From assembly GCA_963169055.1 (NCBI GenBank), contig CAUJFU010000027.1, forward strand, positions 1 through 7,521: 7,521 nt of DNA. The letters run 5' to 3'. Below, piece by piece: positions 5,744-7,521 of the stretch (position 1 is its first letter; every line of letters begins with the position of its first letter). Made by a program: the position numbers and the translations under genes. The notes beneath the pieces were generated by a model. It saw nothing but the letters and a program-made list of their open reading frames with translations. It searched no databases and was not told the DNA's origin. Origin of the DNA: Myxococcota bacterium. Lineage in GTDB: Bacteria; Myxococcota_C; UBA6777.

Positions 5744-7521
5744 TTATCGCAGATGCTTTTTTTGATGCGGCGCAGGCGTCGTCTGAGTCGCAGGCTGTGA
5801 TCTAGGCCACAGATCCGAGGGTTGCGAGGCAGGCTGTGATGTAGGCCACAGATCAGGATCATCGGTGGGCTGTGATGTAGGCCACAGATCAGGATCATCT
5901 GTGGGTTGGGGTGTAGGCTGACGAGGGAAGGGATGGAGGCTCGGGTGCGATGTGGGCGGCAAAACAGGCGTGATCATCTTTGGTGTGATCTTTTTTGTCG
6001 AGGGGGTGATCTTTTCGAGGTAGCGCAGGAGCGAGATCGTTTCGGAGTGGTGGGGGTGAAGAGCCAGCCCACGCAACAACCAAAGGCGAGCGAGGCGGAG
6101 ATCACGGTGGGCATGGCGGAGATCACGGCGGGCATGGCGAAGATTGCGAAGAGCGAGATGGGCTTCGGCGAGCGTGAGGGCGACTTGGACATCTGGAAAG
6201 ATCGCATAGGCCCGTTGCAAGGAGTCGATGGCTCGTTCGGTCTGGTGTGATGCGAGCTGTGCTTGGCCGAGTTGGAAAAGAGCTTGTTCGGATGGGTACA
6301 GCGATGCGCTTTGTTGTAAAAGTGCCGTAGCATCGGACGAACGCCGCTCCATCGCACGCATCCCTTGGACAAGCAAGTGTTCGGCTCGCACCACCCGCAT
6401 CGCAAAAAACATCACAACCAACCAAAGCACCCAACATCCCCATCGCAACGCAGCTTTTGAATAGGAGCCACAGGCTGCATCGACGGTGGCTTGTTGTGGG
6501 GCAGGATGCTCGGGGCTGTGTGGGAACCAACGAAAGTGTTCTGCGTATCGGGCGAGTAGCGTGCAAATCGCTGTGTATCGGGATGATGATGCGCAGGGCA
6601 TCGCCTGTGGGGCTGGTAATGCGAAAGGCACCGTTTGTTGGGTTGATAACGCGCAAAGCATCGCGTGTTGGGCTGATAACGCACAAAGTGTTGCGAGGGC
6701 GAGAACAGACGGCAATTGGATCGGAAACGTCCCGCCCATCTGCACAAAAAGCCCAAGCATCGGCAGAAGCAGCCATACATTTCCTGAAAAATGTGGAGAT
6801 TGAGCCGATGGGACGGGGCGATTCATCCGAAGCGATGTTAGAAAAAGAAGCCCCCACCAAAGCAGCACAGCCAACAACATAGGAGCAACCAAGAGTCCAC
6901 CTTCGAGGGCGATCTGGAGCCAGTCGTTGTGCAAGTTGACAGCGACCGTATGCAACGGGGCTTTGGCGAAGATCGTTCCTTTCAAACAACGTCCACGATG
7001 GGCAGGAAAGCGTTGACGAAAACGCCCGTAGCCAAGGCCCCAAGGAAGGGCTTCTTGGCTCATCGGTAACGCGCATCGCACAAGATGAAGGCGAGCAGAG
7101 ATTCCGCCCCTTCCTTGCGCGATATCCGCGATCTGCTTTTGTGGAGTGATCTGTTTTGCGCCAAACCACAATGCCCACACGCAACAAGCCGCCCATGCAG
7201 TTGTTTGGAAGCGTTCACGCAGCGTTTGCGCTCCACCAAAGCATAACGTCGAGATCGCCCCAAGCGCCATCAGGATGTAGGCCGTCAATAGGCTTAATCG
7301 GGAGCCTGTCGTAGCGATTCCCACCACCACGCATAGCGCCCCCCATCGCCAACGCCCCCCCAGCACAAAGAAGATCGGCAACCCCACCGAAAGCAATGCC
7401 CCGAGATGGTTGGGATTGCCCATCGTTGCGTTGCTCAATCCCCTTACAGCACCCGACCAGACGAAGGCTTGCGGATGCCACCACTCCACCACCGCAAGAA
7501 GCGAGAGCAACACCAAGCCGA
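5744..7521 (-). CDS. O-antigen ligase/polymerase-family membrane protein fused to TPR and Pro-rich tail (5' partial)
   Basis: The frame is open to the window edge and stops with TAA at 5744-5746. The first possible in-window start is a TTG at 7516, but the true start is probably outside. Residues counted from 7516: N-terminal membrane segments, G-N-P-N-H-L at 33-38, T-G-S-R at 70-73, G-L-G-Y-G-R-F at 160-166, H-N-D-W-L-Q at 196-201 and L-E-G-G at 204-207, then further membrane segments (about 210-228, 247-282). These landmarks fit the Wzy_C family, whose members transfer or polymerise glycans from undecaprenyl-linked donors at the outer face of the inner membrane. A membrane segment (357-376) then leads to TPR-like helices (379-500) and a Pro-rich tail (503-590). 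Ligase, polymerase or protein O-glycosylating (PglL-like) activity cannot be told apart here. Three tandem-repeat arrays sit in its second half. Confidence 0.88.
   Translation of the reverse strand, partial: GLVLLSLLAVVEWWHPQAFVWSGAVRGLSNATMGNPNHLGALLSVGLPIFFVLGGRWRWGALCVVVGIATTGSRLSLLTAYILMALGAISTLCFGGAQTLRERFQTTAWAACCVWALWFGAKQITPQKQIADIAQGRGGISARLHLVRCALPMSQEALPWGLGYGRFRQRFPAHRGRCLKGTIFAKAPLHTVAVNLHNDWLQIALEGGLLVAPMLLAVLLWWGLLFLTSLRMNRPVPSAQSPHFSGNVWLLLPMLGLFVQMGGTFPIQLPSVLALATLCALSAQHAMLCALSTQQTVPFALPAPQAMPCASSSRYTAICTLLARYAEHFRWFPHSPEHPAPQQATVDAACGSYSKAALRWGCWVLWLVVMFFAMRVVRAEHLLVQGMRAMERRSSDATALLQQSASLYPSEQALFQLGQAQLASHQTERAIDSLQRAYAIFPDVQVALTLAEAHLALRNLRHARRDLRHAHRDLRLARLWLLRGLALHPHHSETISLLRYLEKITPSTKKITPKMITPVLPPTSHPSLHPFPRQPTPQPTDDPDLWPTSQPTDDPDLWPTSQPASQPSDLWPRSQPATQTTPAPHQKKHLR
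5793..5903 (-). repeat. 36/39-bp tandem repeats encoding a Pro-rich P-T-D-D-P-D-L-W tail
   Basis: Three copies: 5793-5831 (39 bp, most diverged), 5832-5867 and 5868-5903 (36 bp each, differing at one base). They encode a 12-residue unit P-T-D-D-P-D-L-W-P-T-S-Q near the C-terminus of the membrane protein. Each copy keeps CTGTG-8 bases-CACAG, an inverted repeat able to form a small hairpin. The near identity of two copies indicates recent duplication. Confidence 0.9.
6094..6135 (-). repeat. 21-bp tandem repeat encoding R-H-A-R/H-R-D-L heptads
   Basis: Units at 6094-6114 and 6115-6135 differ at one base. Degenerate copies flank them (about 6073-6093 and 6136-6156). They encode R-H-A-x-R-D-L heptads (residues about 460-473) inside the TPR-like region, extending one helix with a strongly basic, heptad-periodic face. 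Confidence 0.85.
6550..6699 (-). repeat. Five imperfect 30-bp tandem repeats encoding a 10-residue unit
   Basis: Units at 6550-6579, 6580-6609, 6610-6639, 6640-6669 and 6670-6699 each start GGG on the plus strand. The last three share most of GGGxTGATAAxGCGCAAAGC, and a more degenerate sixth unit may lie at about 6520-6549. On the coding strand they give five decapeptides such as L-A-T-L-C-A-L-S-A-Q and H-A-M-L-C-A-L-S-T-Q (residues about 274-323), starting at the end of a membrane segment. The first unit is part of that segment, so the array probably arose by duplicating its tail. Confidence 0.85.

Noticed and set aside
6550-6699. CRISPR array, suggested by the regular 30-bp period
   Set aside because: The units are directly adjacent with no spacers, diverge gradually and stay in frame in a coding gene. 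No cas gene is nearby.
6123-7196. A 357-residue minus-strand frame overlapping the O-antigen-ligase-like gene in another frame
   Set aside because: It is Arg/Cys/Ser-rich with no membrane segments, while the overlapping frame shows ordered hydrophobic helices and Wzy_C landmarks. It is a shadow frame.

Overview
The window looks like a cell-surface or envelope region from a Myxococcota-type (former deltaproteobacterial) genome of moderate GC content, probably uncultured. This placement is inferred from protein style. The evidence is repeated Cys/Asp modules of the form C-D/G-x-G-x-D-D/N-N/D-C-D-G-x-I/V-D (the putative metal-binding motif associated with MopE), Cys-rich lipoproteins with eukaryote-like extracellular modules, and very long secreted repeat proteins. 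No ribosomal, tRNA, CRISPR, transposase or phage gene is visible.

Layout. (1) Positions 1-4281, plus strand: the 3' part of one very large Cys-rich secreted or surface protein. Its N-terminus, and so its signal peptide, lies outside the window. Reading through it gives a Cys-rich head, a Pro/Glu linker, two MopE-type modules, and then three homologous ~350-residue domains. Each of these reads as seven beta-propeller blade motifs with four Cys at conserved spacing. MopE-type modules separate domain A from B and B from C. (2) Positions 4282-4375: a short convergent intergenic gap with a 21-bp tandem repeat and a hairpin overlapping the stop codon. (3) Positions 4376-5521, minus strand: a 381-residue lipoprotein with a clear lipobox and Shine-Dalgarno site. 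It has a beta-sandwich-like (PPC-like) domain, a Kazal-like segment and two further Cys-rich C-terminal modules. (4) Positions 5522-5743: a non-coding gap with a terminator for the upstream gene, a candidate promoter and several inverted repeats. (5) Positions 5744-7521, minus strand: an O-antigen ligase/polymerase-family membrane protein (5' end outside the window). It is fused to a TPR region and a proline-rich tail and carries three separate in-frame tandem repeats with units of 30, 21 and 36-39 bp.

How the genes fit together. All three products point to the cell envelope: two secreted Cys-rich proteins and one enzyme of glycan transfer or polymerisation. The terminator and candidate promoter between the two minus-strand genes suggest separate transcription, and the large plus-strand gene converges on them. 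A shared pathway is not demonstrated. The most distinctive features are the three-propeller/metal-motif architecture of gene 1 and the concentration of short tandem repeats between about 4.3 and 6.7 kb, all in units divisible by three.
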